A stretch of 64,000 bases of DNA, from positions 248,001-312,000 of the forward strand of contig WIUZ02000011.1 in the NCBI GenBank assembly GCA_015956445.1, given 5' to 3'. Below the pieces are notes generated by a model that was given only the letters and a program-made list of their open reading frames with translations, did no database searches and was not told where the DNA came from. A program made the position numbers and the translations under genes. Numbering within the stretch: the stretch's first letter is position 1; each line of letters opens with the position of its first letter. The DNA comes from Thelephora terrestris (Eukaryota; Basidiomycota; Agaricomycetes; Thelephorales; Thelephoraceae). Positions 1-11,149 of this stretch are shown in pieces.

Positions 1-614
1 GAGGGTTCGTACCTGGGGATCACACCCAAGGGTCAGGTGGCAATCTCCCTTTACATAGTTGTACCAGCGGATTCGGGAGTAGAGCCATGCAAACATCCCT
101 TGTTGTCTGTAGGCGGTAACAGCATCACGGACTAGTGGCAACCTCAACGTACGTCTGAACATGAGGAGGTCGAGCCTAGACTCATGGGACATGAGGGATT
201 ACAGATTCGCCGGTGTTTCACGCTAACGGCTACTTCCACATTCGCTTGGCTAACCGAAAAGAGTCTAAGGCACTCCTTCCGAATAACGGCGATTCCTTCC
301 TCCGGTTAGGAGACTGTGATGTGACTGTCCACGTGTGTGATCAGGGTCCAGGGTTGATCGTAATCGTAAAGTCATGAGGGGTCGTAAAAAGGGGTTCGTG
401 ATGTCATAAAGGGGTCATCAGGGTCTTGAGACCTATTTTTAGTGCGCGCGCGTTCTAGGCGTTCCGGAACGAAGTTCTTCCAAGGCCGTCCCGCGGGCCG
501 AGGTGTCAGCTTGATGTAGTAAGCCAACGATGATGGTACAGGGGCGGAAGTTGATGTGACCCGGACCAATGAGGTTCGTCGAGGTAGGTCACGTGAAGGA
601 TCACCGATCTAGGC

Positions 615-620
615 TATAAG
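615..620 (+). promoter_or_regulatory. TATA box of the gene carried by unit A
   Basis: TATAAG lies 68 bp before the start codon at 688. The same TATAAG precedes the gene in copy B (34756-34761) at similar spacing. A conserved core promoter of its own suggests the gene is transcribed independently of the LTR-like promoter on the other strand. Confidence 0.5.
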
Positions 621-687
621 AAGGACGTCTTCTTGGAGCCATCCTTGATCAGCAACACCAGCAACTTCCCCATCATCTTACCACACC

Positions 688-2288
688 ATGTCTTTCCCCA
701 ACAATTATACCTACAAAATTGCCAACGGCATATCCACCATCTCCCGTATCGACCGCCGAGTCGCCGCCCGCAAGACCTATGCCACCGCGGCTGGGACTCC
801 CTATACCACGGATGACCAGGTATGGGGGAGGTCTAGAGCTTTTCGTATTAGCACTAACGCCTTCCTCTAGGTAGAGGTCGTTCTTTTGGCGTAGATGTCA
901 AGCTAACGGCTTCTAGATCTTGGAGATCGTCCAGCAGGTGGACGCCGAACGTCTCAGGGAGACGATACCTCACTTGATGGGGTTGACCTGGGACGATGAG
1001 CTCTGGGTCCGGTCTATGATCGCCGAGAAGGTGAACTTCCAGATGAGGGGTAGGTTTGGAGAATTGGAGCATCGCGTCAAGAAGGAGCTCTGGTACACCC
1101 TGCAGAGGGGAATCTACGACCAAGATCTGTTGGAGCACGGGGCGACCGTTCCTCGGGCCGTCCGCCATGCTACTGCCGCCACCTCGTTATTGTGGTCGCT
1201 CGTTCGGGAGGGAGAGAGCCGGGTAGGTTCTCTGTTTGAATATTCGAGTATGACTCTCGACTAATCAAACTGCCTAGGTTGAACGTTTGGAGCGCGAGGT
1301 GAAGGAGGCGAAGGCTGACGTCCTTCGTTTGTCGGCGGAGAGTCTTCAAATGAAGGAGACTCTGGCCGCCTTCCAGCAAGGGACAAACGAGGCGTTGGAG
1401 GCGATGGTTGCAAACCATCAAGAGTTGATCGCCGGGCTGAAGGTCAGGGACAACAACATCAAGGGGGCGCTGGCCAGGAGGGATGAAAAGGTTCCTTTAG
1501 TCTTTGCAGGTTTATGCAAATGACTAAAAGACTTCTTCTAGACGGAACAACTTGAAGACGTGGTGGCCGTGTTGACTGCCCAGGTCGCGTCCTTGCAGGA
1601 CAAGACCTGTAACTGTAAGGAGGGTCCGAAGTTGGTTGGTCAGGGGACTGCCGACGTTCCGTTCGAGCTGGAGTATGCCGACGAGGTGGTACTCCCATCG
1701 CCTAACCCGTCGTCCTATGCGACACCTCCGGTGGAGAACGCGGTTCCCGTTCCGACTCCGGCTCCGGCTTCTATGTTGGCCGAGTCCGACAAGGAGAACT
1801 GCGGGCGTTGCCCGTTGCAGCCGATCAGTCAGCTGGTCAAGATCGAGGATGAGGTCATGGAGGTCGACCGGGCCGAAGATGTTCCGAGGGCCATTGAGGT
1901 GCGTCCGGTGACCAAGGGGCAGCGTTGTAAACGCTCTCGACGCCGCCTTGCTCATCGCATGGCTCCTTCGGCTAACCCATACCCGCGTCCAGTTGAGTCG
2001 GATGGTGACCAGTCTGGTCGAGATGGGGAACGAAAGTTCCGCCATCGGGTCAACCGTCCCTACCGACAGGTCGAGTCGGAGATCCAGCTTCGCCACCAGC
2101 TTCGACTCGCAAGACAGGATTCCGCCCAGGGGTCCGACGAGGGAGACGGAGGGTCACTCGCCGACTACATCGATAGTGCTGTCGAGCAGTCACCCGGTGA
2201 TGGAGATGTGGGACCAGGTGTTCCAAAGTTCGGTGACATCTGGGAGGCTGATCGGTCCGCTCGAAGGCATCTCTTCCTATCGGCTTGA
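688..2288 (+). CDS. Spliced coiled-coil gene carried antisense in unit A, unknown function
   Basis: Four exon blocks (688-819, 917-1222, 1278-1490, 1542-2288) are bounded by GT..AG and stay in phase, giving about 465 residues, so this copy looks whole. Exon 1 encodes an N-terminal region (MSFPNNYTYK..). Exon 2 encodes a helical domain containing WDDELW. Exon 3 encodes a heptad-like coiled coil (LEREVKEAKADVLRL). Exon 4 carries a CNC cysteine pair, a Pro-rich stretch, an acidic segment (EDEVMEVD), an Arg/Lys-rich segment (KRSRRR) and an acidic tail. I do not recognise the family. The same exon plan recurs in copies B, C, E and, strongly diverged, in P at 15.7 kb. A regulatory or Gag-like structural role is possible but not shown. 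Confidence 0.7.
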
Positions 2289-2608
2289 ACTAGTCGTTCA
2301 GCTGAGTGCCGAAGATGGTGACGCCATGTTCGGGGAAGTCCTTGCGAGGAGGGGCCAGCACTACGATCTCCAGGATGGACGGGTGATGATCACGAGGCCT
2401 GCCGTAGATAGAGTTGATTTCTGATGGGACGTTGATAGCATTTGTATAGCTCGTTGTGGATTCGCTGGGAATAGTACGCACGTGTGTGTGTTTCGAATGA
2501 TGGGTGTGAAGGATAAGGAGTGTGAAGCATTCAAAACATAAGAAGTGGTAAGAAGAGTTCGAAGAAAGAGCGTGTTATAAAAAGTTTAAAAATACCATGT
2601 TCCTGACA

Positions 2609-2857
2609 AGTATGGGCAGGCACACTTTTGGGTACTTCGCAACAGTAATAGGTTCACTCAGGCATTGATGAATAATAAACAAAAAATCACTTTTATTGAA
2701 TATTAAGAATCCACGAGTATAGGAAATATAGTTAATTACTCGTCGTGCTCCAAAAGTGTTAGAAACATCAGGGGAGGTATAAAAAACACAGATTCTTGTG
2801 CTCAACCCATAACACTGACTCGGGGATCAAGCAAGCCTCGACCCAAGAGCTGAAACT
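2609..2857. other. AT-rich spacer, no gene seen
   Basis: This short AT-rich stretch lies between the end of unit A and the bromodomain fragment. I see no open frame, repeat or RNA gene in it. Confidence 0.5.
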
Positions 2858-3310
2858 TCAACTAAGGTAGGTCAGAATGTTCAGAGAAACCCAGCCTACA
2901 AACAAGAGTGGTCGGAAAAAGTTCCTGTCAAAAGAATCAAGCTGGACGTACCGCTCATAGAACGGGCTCGCAATAGCCCAACACTGCTTCCGATGGAGCT
3001 CACTCAACAACTCACTGCAGAACGTCAACTGCTCCGTGTTCAAATTATCCTTTGCCGCCCTCGCCATTCTCGACTTCTTGGAAACGTCGTACAGAAGATC
3101 CTTCGATGACGGTGGAAGGATTTCCCTCTTCGGTTGATTCCTGCCGGCAGAAAATGAATTATTTCTTCTGATGACCAGAGTTGACGTAGAGGGGCGTTGA
3201 GGTCCGCGTCGCTTGGCTGGAGCGGTGACCGGAGCGGGAGGGGCCATCCTCTTCCAGTGAAATTTCCGCACCTCGCGTGAAACAAGCTTCGAACCGTATG
3301 CATGTCCCAT
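2858..3310 (-). pseudogene. Fragment of a BET-family (Bdf1-like) bromodomain gene
   Basis: The minus-strand frame holds a Lys/Arg- and Pro-rich linker, then KREILPPSSKDLLYD, then LTFCSELLSELHRKQ and SPFYE. In BET proteins this order is the linker before the second bromodomain, then helix Z and the start of the ZA loop, where the acetyl-lysine-binding fold begins. The match stops just where PVDP and the rest of the domain should follow. A GTACGT donor-like site lies there, but no acceptor within reach restores a bromodomain. The piece is about 150 residues, against several hundred for a whole Bdf1. It looks like a stranded or captured host-gene fragment next to unit A. Loss of the rest by a transposon-linked rearrangement is inferred. 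Confidence 0.6.
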
Positions 3311-3983
3311 TAATCCCTCTCAATAGCCAGGGCCGTCAGCCTGAGTTGACCGCGGTCACGAGAGTCGGGTCTAGGTGGTCTAAACACGTCCTGATACTGC
3401 ATAGTTGGCGACAGACGAACCAGCGGTGTAGTGCCACCACCCCACACCACAAGGACCGACATTTCACATGAGCACCTCCCCACAGTTGTCTCTGCGAATC
3501 TGGAAATGGATGCGGTGGGTCGGGGGCTGTCGGGGGAAGGGAACAGAGGGAAAACAGGGGAAGTGATAAGTAGGGGAAGGTACATGACATGGAGACAAGA
3601 TGCGAAGCCCAACTAAATCAGCGCACGGTCATGGCCCATGCACTCACTCAAGCGCTCAATGCTCAGTAACTACAGTGAGTACGTGTGGTACTGGCGCATA
3701 TTTACTTATCCTTCAGTGAAAATGTGTACTGATTCATCAATAACAAAAATTTGAGTTCATACGCGAGGTGATTGACACGCACTGATGGGCATGCGCACGA
3801 GTTCCCACAGTGTGGGATATCCCCTTGCTTGATTTTCTTGACCGTTTCTGTGCCTGCATGGACCTGGATTCAAGTGATGCAGTGCTTGGGCATAGGTTTG
3901 AAACTGACCCAAAGAAGTCAATTTGTTAGGGTTGTAGGCCTGCTTACTGTTTGTGGGGCACTAGAGGATTAGCGGGATGGGGG
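3311..3983. other. No gene recognised
   Basis: Only short overlapping open frames on both strands are present, with no domain, splice pattern or repeat that I can support. Confidence 0.5.
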
Positions 3984-5330
3984 TGTCAGGCTGATGCGAC
4001 CTCTACAGATCAATAACACTCTGTCAGGCCGACATGACCTCTACAGTTCAATACCACTCTTGGTATCCAAACCTATCACAATTAGGTGTAAAACACACAG
4101 TAATAGCCCTGATGCAAATCCAGGGATATCGGAACTTCACAGACTAGATAGAGAGAAGGAGAAAGATGGAGACTAGAGGTCTTCAGGCACTCTTGCTCTT
4201 AGCACACAGCAGTAGAGGTCACAGAGAGTCTCACAGTGGGCAATGGGGTCCAATCCCATCCGGATTTTCCCTTGTTTATATTCTGATTAGGATAAATATT
4301 ACTTACATTTTCTGTATTAGTTTAGTACTGGAAAATTATTGGTAATATTGCTAAGAAAATGTTGGGAAACTTGTAAAATATTCCATGTCGGAATATTGTG
4401 ATTGGAGCCAGCTGATTGGCTAGCACAGCAAAATATTTTAGATAATCCGAAAAATATTCAAACAATAATCCTTGTTGGATTATTCTTGGATTTTCAGATA
4501 TATACTAGATTAGAAAATACACAGAATATTTATCCTAATCAAAACATAAACAGGGGATAATCCGGATCGGATTGGACCCCACTGCCCACTGTGTCTGATG
4601 ATAACAAATCTAGGGAAGTACAAGCTAAACTACTCTGAGTATATATACTTCCTAGATTTGTGACATGACAGTGACTAATAACTACACTAATAATACAAAC
4701 AGAGTCATACAAGGTCCGTGCGCAGCACAGGGTAACTAAGACTCTTAGTAATACAAATGAGTCATGATGACTCATGCAGAACAATAACAGCGAATAGCAA
4801 TTTGAGAGCATGACAAAGATAGTGGAAATTAATGTGGGTTGGCTGAGTAACAGCCAATCACAAAAGGGGAGCATATGACTAGGTCTCCCCACAAATCCAC
4901 CTTTGTTACACAGCCAACATGCCACGTGCCTCTACTTGTATCCCTACTTGTCGTTCTACCTCCAACTCTCCTGTTCAGGAGACTAACTACAACATTGACT
5001 GCTTCACCCATGCCTGCAATGATAGGTCCCGTCCCTATCCTACTTTGGGGAGTGTCTTGGACCGTTCTGCCACTGCTGACCCTGTGGAAGGGTTTCCTGA
5101 CTTAGGTGGGGGGGTCTGGTTGCGCATTCCGATTTAGGAAGCAAACTAACTCCTTTTAGGATTCAGGGACTTTATCCAGGCTTCTTGAAGGGTGTCTCGG
5201 CGCAAGTTGGCGTGTATTGAGACTAACCCTTATACGGCCGAACTCTTGGGTCGTGGTGTTGAGTTTGTTACCAAGACGAATGAAACGTTCAACTCAGTCC
5301 TCGATGCCAGCGTTGTTCATACAAGCAACA
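3984..5330 (-). mobile_element. LTR-like unit G (family 2), truncated, with a MITE inside
   Basis: The sequence matches unit F (39862-42255) from its TGTCAGG end through the promoter region and the first part of the carried gene (start codon 4919, MPRAST..), then loses similarity near 5330. The first ~36 bases are present twice in tandem (3984 and 4022). A 362-bp MITE sits at 4232-4593. The gene portion is incomplete, so the copy is a broken fossil. Strand is the LTR-like sense; the gene remnant is on the plus strand. It is more diverged from F than the family-1 copies are from one another, so it is probably older. Confidence 0.65.
4232..4593. mobile_element. 362-bp MITE with CACAGTGGGC termini and TCT target duplication
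   Basis: The left end (CACAGTGGGCAATGGGGTCC) and right end are near-perfect inverted copies over about 70 bp, around an AT-rich centre. TCT flanks both sides (4229-4231 and 4594-4596). The uninterrupted sequence is seen in unit F (GAGAGTCTGATGAT), which proves the insertion point. A 3-bp duplication with CAC..GTG ends fits a CACTA/Plavaka-type transposase as the mobiliser. It has no coding capacity. Confidence 0.85.
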
Positions 5331-5781
5331 TTCATCAGGAAAAACCCAGACACATTCTTTTGGGTAAATGTACAATGCCCCTTTTCAAGAACTATCTAGT
5401 ATGTAAAATATCGTCTTTGAGCATGAATGTAAGTTATTTTACAATCTGTTTTCTCAGTAACTATATTCTGCATACAATGAGTATTTTTTGAGCTAATTGA
5501 TGATTCTCCTAAATGCGAACTCTCCATTTTATACATTGATAATAATGGCAATTTAAATTACATTTTTGACACTTGTGTTAGCTATCAGCCATGGCTTCTT
5601 GGTGTACAATAACACCACTGAGAATCCTCTTCAGTAGAGGTCAACTTGCCAGCCCAGGAACCATCTTATATATACATTGTAGGTTTTTTTGTTGGTTTAC
5701 AATCTACCTTACCAGAAACTATCCAGTATGTACAATGATAATAATAGTGATGAGCATAGTATTGGGATGATATTGTTGCAC
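5331..5781. other. AT-rich 3' flank of the Plavaka gene
   Basis: No gene is seen. Short imperfect repeats (AACTATCTAGTATGTA and AACTATCCAGTATGTA) lie here. It probably belongs to the Plavaka element's subterminal DNA, but I could not identify its terminal inverted repeat. Confidence 0.4.
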
Positions 5782-8700
5782 CTAATACACTGTAAGGTAG
5801 GACTGCCGGTTCTGGAATGAGTTTACTAGGTACATATCACAACTTTCAAGAACAGTGTCTGGATTCCAGTTTGAGCGCCATGGACCACCAAAGCAGGGGA
5901 ACAGGTGTATACTTTGATGTATTCTTGAGACTTCAACCACTGCTGACTTCCGAAGTGCACTGGGAAGTGGCCTAGAGACCTTGTGTAAACCATGGAGTGG
6001 CTCTGGTGAGTGGGCAAATGGGGAAAACCACTTGACATAAGCAAGGTGTTTTTGACCGTAGAGATTCAAAGTGATTGTATGCTGAATGAGGGAGTTTGAA
6101 TACAACTCGAACCTGGCCAATGTGATAGCCTAAGTTTAACCATTGAGTAAAATCACCATTAGAACCAAAACTCAGGCATACCTTCAACACCACAATAATT
6201 GTCTTCACCAGGACCAGAGGATATTTTTATGAGTGCTGTGTCAAAACGTGCTGGTAACTTCCGTCCAGTTCGTGTAGTGGTCATGCAACGGGCATGAATA
6301 ACATCAAGGGTATCCTCTATTTCTGCACAACCTTGGGGATCTTGGGTCCATAGCTTTATCTTGTGGAAAACGCAGACATTGTCAAAGTTGAATTTTACAC
6401 GAGATGCAATGGATTGTAGTGCTTGGCAAGATGCATCTGGGTTTTCATGATGTGCAAGGAATGTGGCCAGTGCATTGGAGAAATCTTTTGCACCATAGTT
6501 GGAGACCACCTTGTCAAGAGAAACTTGTGCAACTGGCTCACGGGTCATTTGGATGTGAGCACGATGGATTCTGGGTGGTGGTTTACTGAGTGGTGGGGGA
6601 CGCCCAAGTAGCCGCCACCCCACAATTGTATCAAACTGTGCAATCTTCTCCTTCCGCTCAAGCCAAGTTGTCATCTGCACCAGTTCATCCTTGTGGTTTG
6701 TAGCAGCATAGGCATCTTTTGCAAGGTCAATGTGTAGACGCTCAGAGTACTCTGTGTTGTAGTTGTCTGTTGTTCCAAAGAGTTTGATTGATGAAACGTA
6801 GTGCTGGAGAGAATGAAGTTTTGGGAGGTTGAAGTCCTCTCGGATTCCCAGGTCAATGAAGATAGATTTGTTTGCATGGAAAGTGGCAAGGGCATCATCT
6901 AAATCCTGGAGAGTCTCATCATTGTGTGAGGGGAGTTGTGCAAGGTACAGAAACTCAAGAATTGCTCTGGTTGCACACAACAATTTTTTGGGTGAGTGTC
7001 CATTTGAAAGAGGTAGACCAGCAATGAGGCCCAGAAGAGTTTTTCCAATCGCAGCATGTTCATTTCCTGAGGCACGTTTCAGTTTTGATATCCCCTTTGA
7101 GAAATGGCGGATGTTGTGGTTAGGTGGCATTGTCCGGCATCTTGCATCAAGTTCTGCAGACCCAAACTCTTCTACCAACCAGCCAACAAGATGCTTAACA
7201 ACACCTTGATGGAGCTGGTGGAGTACATCAGGAGTTAAGGCCTGATAAATGTGGGTATATGGTAATGACTTCCAGAAAGGTTGCACAACTGGTTTGATTC
7301 CAGCACTTTTGCAAAACAAGTTGTATTCCTCTGGTTGTTCATCTGGGTCAAATGCCCCAAGAACATCAATGATATCTCCAGCATCATGAAGATCACAGGG
7401 CTCATTCTCTCCAAGTGAATTTGGTGGTGTTATTCCCTTTGGGCACTCATTGATTTTTGTACAGGCAACAAGGCACTGCTCTGGGTGGTCACCTGCAAAG
7501 ACAGCAAGGATTGGGTGACAACGGCGTGTGGAACCATCACCACTCTTCATCATCACTCCAGTTTTGCCAGCCTGCTCTAGTGGCCCCAAGATGTAGCACA
7601 TACAAAAGTGGAATAGGTTTGGGACTGCACGGCGTCGGCTTGTGGCACTGTCAATTTGGTCAAGAGTGCTGACTGGAAGGTAGGCAAGGAGGGCTTGTGC
7701 ATGTGTACTTGGCTTTCTCTGGATATCTTTAGGGATATTTCCAATTGTAACATACACAGGATAGACTGATTTTCCACCAAATGAAGTGACTTGAGTTTTG
7801 TCTGAGGAGATTATCACAGGGAGAATGGTTGCGCCAGGTATTCGGCTCTCAACTGCCTTCTACAAGGAATTCATCAACAGGTTCACCATCAGTTGCAAGC
7901 TATACGAACCTGTATCTTCCACCACCATCTTCCAGTGTGCATGTCACCGTAAATCCGAATTGTTTGGTCAGCATCTGCATAGTGCCGTTCAGGTTTGAAC
8001 TTGAGGTGAGGTACAAAGTCATGACGTCCATAAAGCTCTTTGATACAGTCGATGATATCACGAGAGAAGAATTTGACTTCCTCGCCAGCATGCTTCACCT
8101 TCTTCCTTTTGAACTTTGGGCGGCGTGTTGGTAGGCTGTCAATTTTTTTGTTGAGTTCATTTGCATTTTTGTATGAAGTCCCCAGTTTTTCACAAAGCTG
8201 TTTTTATGTCATTAGTGAACAGTGAATGTGGAGTGGCAAGACAAGACATACACCAGTAACTCCCATTAATTCTGTAAAGGACGTTGAGCTTGGCCCTCGT
8301 AATTTGGCCCATTTGGCAAGCTCCCAATCGGTTTGGTTATTGAATGGAGCAAATGGGTTGGCAGATGGTCCACCTAACATATCTTCTAGTTCCTTTGTTG
8401 TTGGGATGCCGTGCGAGTGAACAGCTGCCGCATGTGGCCCGGGATAAGCCTCCACATGGACATCGCCCCACGCTTTGCTCTGAAGATTAGCAACTTCCTC
8501 AGTAGATAGAAAGTGACCATGCTCATTGTCATTGGCATCTCCAGTGTGTCCGTCAGCATTTTCTTCTGACTCAGCTTCACTCTCATAATCAGAAGCCAAA
8601 GTTTCATCGAGATCAAGGGTGTCGTTGTCCTCGATCTCGTCGTCATCGTCATCACCGCTAATCGTGGGCAATCGCCGAGCGGAGGGACCAGACAAATGGT

Positions 8701-8917
8701 CAGATGGGCTACTGGGGCTCGGTGGAGGCGGCGTTGGAGGAGGCGGTGAGATCGGCTGCGACGGTGATAACGGTGGTGAATAATCTAGGAGGCGGCGTGA
8801 TAGAAATGTCCGCCTCTCAGACTGGCATCAGGGGTCTGTCGTTTGGCTGAAGTGGGAACGATGGTACTTGGGGGCAGAAAAGAATTTGCCACAGCCAGTG
8901 CAGGTGATCAGTGGCAT
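5782..8917 (-). pseudogene. Plavaka-family (CACTA-like) DNA transposase, decayed
   Basis: The start at 8917 opens a C2H2-like finger (CTGCGKFF..HRSHF) typical of Plavaka N-termini, followed by Pro-rich and acidic segments. Exon 2 (8197-7910) holds LKFKPERHY..GDMHTGRWWW. Exon 3 (7859-6182) holds IISSDKTQVTSFGGK, YPVYVTIGNIPKDI, a DVLHQLHQGV block and ERLHIDLAKDAY. Exon 4 (6129-5782) holds YVKWFSPF and IHLFPCFGG. Introns are 8253-8198, 7909-7860 and 6181-6130, all GT-AG. Two lesions are visible. An in-frame TGA at 8830-8828, where the family has Arg, fits CGA to TGA. A frame change lies near 6050-6070 in exon 4. The transposase would cut and paste elements with CAC-type ends and 3-bp duplications. 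As written it is probably inactive. Confidence 0.85.
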
Positions 8918-9096
8918 GGCTCGAGAGTCGGAGTTGAACCGAGTCGAAGTCGAACCGAGTCGAAGTGACTTAGTGAGTCGAAGTGACTTAGCGAGCGTGA
9001 TCACGAACTGACGGCATGGTGGGTGAACATCCGATCGCTTCACTTCTTCCCTTGCCCCACCATCCCTCTGCCAGCGAGGTACCCTCCCTCATCAAC
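8918..9096. other. Short region upstream of the Plavaka gene
   Basis: It contains a short tandem of GAGTCGAAGTGACTTAG-like units (about 8940-8995), 5' of the transposase start. No gene is seen. Confidence 0.4.
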
Positions 9097-9353
9097 ATGG
9101 CAAAGAAGAAGACCAACGCAGCCCCTCCTCAACCCTCATCTGACGAGGAGCCCGAAAGCGAGGACAAACCATGCCACAAACCTGCCGCTAAGCCAAAAGG
9201 ACAAGGTACCGCCCCCGACAGCAACGGTGTGTACCCCTCAGGAAGGCGACATCATTTTGCGCTCACCCTGGATCACTGCAGAGGACGTTCCTGAAAATCT
9301 AATGGAAGTAGATGACACCGACAACCGCCGGCCTGAAATGAAGGGGCGAAGTA
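9097..9353 (+). CDS. 5' part of an unrecognised gene, cut by the foldback element
   Basis: The start MAKKKTNAAPPQPSSDEE opens a Lys-, Pro- and acid-rich N-terminus. A second open stretch follows in another frame (EGDIILRSPWITAEDVPENL) and can be reached through a GT-AG junction, but I cannot fix the exact site. Coding-like sequence runs up to the edge of the foldback element at 9354. The gene is transcribed divergently from the Plavaka gene, so it may be an accessory gene of that element or an unrelated host gene. Function is unknown. Confidence 0.3.
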
Positions 9354-10508
9354 CAGTAGTACTTATTAAAATGATTAAGACTTTGTGATGTTTTGTCTTA
9401 AAAGTGAATGATTTTTCTCATGAGTTCCTCAATGCCCCTAAGGGGGCAAATTTTACTCATAGAGTATTAATCAAAATTATGGGGGGACTAGGACCCAGCT
9501 GACCGGGCACTGGTGTTCCCAATTAGGCAGGTGCCGATGGTGTGGATGACCCGGGAGAGTGGATTGCTTATATAATGAAAAATAGACTGTGGGAATTTCC
9601 GATCAGAATTTTCCCAAAAGGGAAATTTTGATGGCTGATATAAGCAGGTCATGTGACTGGAAAAAGTGGGTTTTGGTTATGTAAGCAGGTCATGTGACTG
9701 ACCAAAAAAGGAAAGTTTTGATGGCTTACATAAGCGTCTCAAAAATGCTTTTGGACAGGTATTTCCAGAAAAGGAAATTTCTTTTTAGGAAATTTTGATG
9801 GCTGACATAGGCAGGTCATGTGACTGAAAAAAGTGGATGTTGCTTATGTAATCAGGTCATGTGACTGACCAAAAAAGGAAAGTTTTGATGGCTTACATAA
9901 GTGTCTCAAAAATGCTTTTGAAGGGGTCTTTCCTAAAAAGGAAATTCCTTTTTAGGAAATATTTGATGGCTTACATAAGTGGCTCAAAAATGCTTTTTGC
10001 AAAAATTACCGAAAAAGGAAATTTCTTTTTTAGGAAAGACTTTCCAAAAAAAGAAATTTTGATGGCTTACATAAGCAACTCAGAAATGATTTTGACAAAA
10101 ATTACCAAAAAAGGAAATTTCCTAAAAAGGAAATTATATGCTAGAAAATTCGGAAAAATCCTAAAAAATACCGAAAAAATTCCCACAGGTCTAGAAAGTG
10201 CCCAAAATGGTAAATCAATTCCAGAAATATCCAAAAAATTGTTTTTCTGGCTGGAAAAATCAGGAAAAAATCCGAAAAAATTCCCAAAAATTCCAGAATA
10301 TAGATAAATATTTTATAAAAGTTATTTCAATTTTTTTGGTCCATTGAATAGCCCATAATTCCAATATTAATGTATTTTTTCCCCAAAAAATTCATAAAAA
10401 TCCCAAAAAAATAAATAAAAATTGGTAAATACAAATATATCTATAATATTCATTACACCATGAAGTAAAGACCAGTTTGTGGTCATAAACCAGCCCTAAA
10501 CCTAGTCC
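9354..10508 (+). repeat. Left arm of the foldback element
   Basis: This 1155-bp arm is AT-rich and internally repetitive. It is almost identical to the reverse complement of 11150-12307. Near-identity over this length implies recent origin or homogenisation by gene conversion. Confidence 0.85.
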
Positions 10509-10910
10509 TCAGAACACAGGGTGAGGGTGGTATGTGGGTGAGGTTGGATAACAGATGTCTCCACTGAGTGAGCAGCCTATACTTGTGGGTCCACTAACTT
10601 GTAGGTCCACCACAGTTCTTGTGTTTGAGTGACGGTTGGATACAGGATATGGGATAGTGCAGCTCATGGTGTGTTCCTGTAGCCCAGTTACTTGCTGGTG
10701 AGCCAGGTGAGGTTGGGTTAAATGTTGGTTAGCTAGGGTATTTAGATTAAGGCCAGATAAGATAACAGCTGATTAGAAGAGATAAACTCAAGCTGCATCA
10801 GTCTGGGTCAGGTGGACCACTTTAGGTTAGGTTGGGTGATCTGTGGTGGACTAGGTTAAGTTGACTATGTCAGGTTAGGTTGGGTCTAGGGTAGGTAAGA
10901 CAGGATAAGA

Positions 10911-10941
<31 letters not shown>

Positions 10942-11149
10942 AGGCCAAACTAGGCCAGGTCAGAGTTAGGTTTAGGGCAGGTTAGGTTTGGGTTTAGGTT
11001 TAGGTTTAGGTTTGGTGCTAGGTTAGGTTTAGGGCAGGCTGGGTTTAGGGCAGGTTAGGTTAGGTTAGGTTTGGGGTTAGGTTAGGTGTAGGTTTAGGTC
11101 TAGGTTAGGGTTAGGGTTAGGGTTAGGCTAGGTTAGGTTAGGTTAGGTC
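10509..11149. repeat. Foldback loop with TTAGG-type and GATAA repeats
   Basis: The loop shows a (GATAA)n run at about 10911-10943, then many GGTTTAGG and GGTTAGG units. It also has three perfect tandem GGGTTA-type hexamers around 11104-11127, the usual fungal telomere unit (TTAGGG). The loop is degenerate as a whole and does not look like a terminal telomere. Confidence 0.7.

Larger units (their letters stand above)
1..2608 (-). mobile_element. LTR-like TG..CA unit A (family 1), partial at window edge
   Basis: This is the right-hand part of a family-1 unit. Its other end lies before base 1. It matches the inner parts of the bounded copies at 33452-42480, 35652-38974 and 55483-58759, and it ends at 2608 in the same terminal sequence (CATGTTCCTGACA). 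Strand is given in the LTR-like sense, judged from the TATA region and CCTGACA end of the full copies. The carried gene runs the other way, on the plus strand. No reverse transcriptase or integrase lies inside. The unit looks whole over the part seen. Being a solo LTR is an inference. The TG..CA ends and the family's 5-bp target duplications are seen directly. Confidence 0.75.

Noticed and set aside
1524-2096. Long minus-strand frame opposite exon 4 of the unit A gene, with equivalents at the other copies
   Set aside because: It is the mirror of a GC-rich coding exon. The spliced plus-strand gene has junctions, a start and a TATA box, and the mirror has none.
9861-10307. A 148-codon frame, with an identical minus-strand twin at 11353-11799
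   Set aside because: It lies wholly in the ~90-bp subrepeats of the foldback arms. The twin exists because the arms are inverted copies, and the repeated LMAYIS pattern reflects the DNA repeat.
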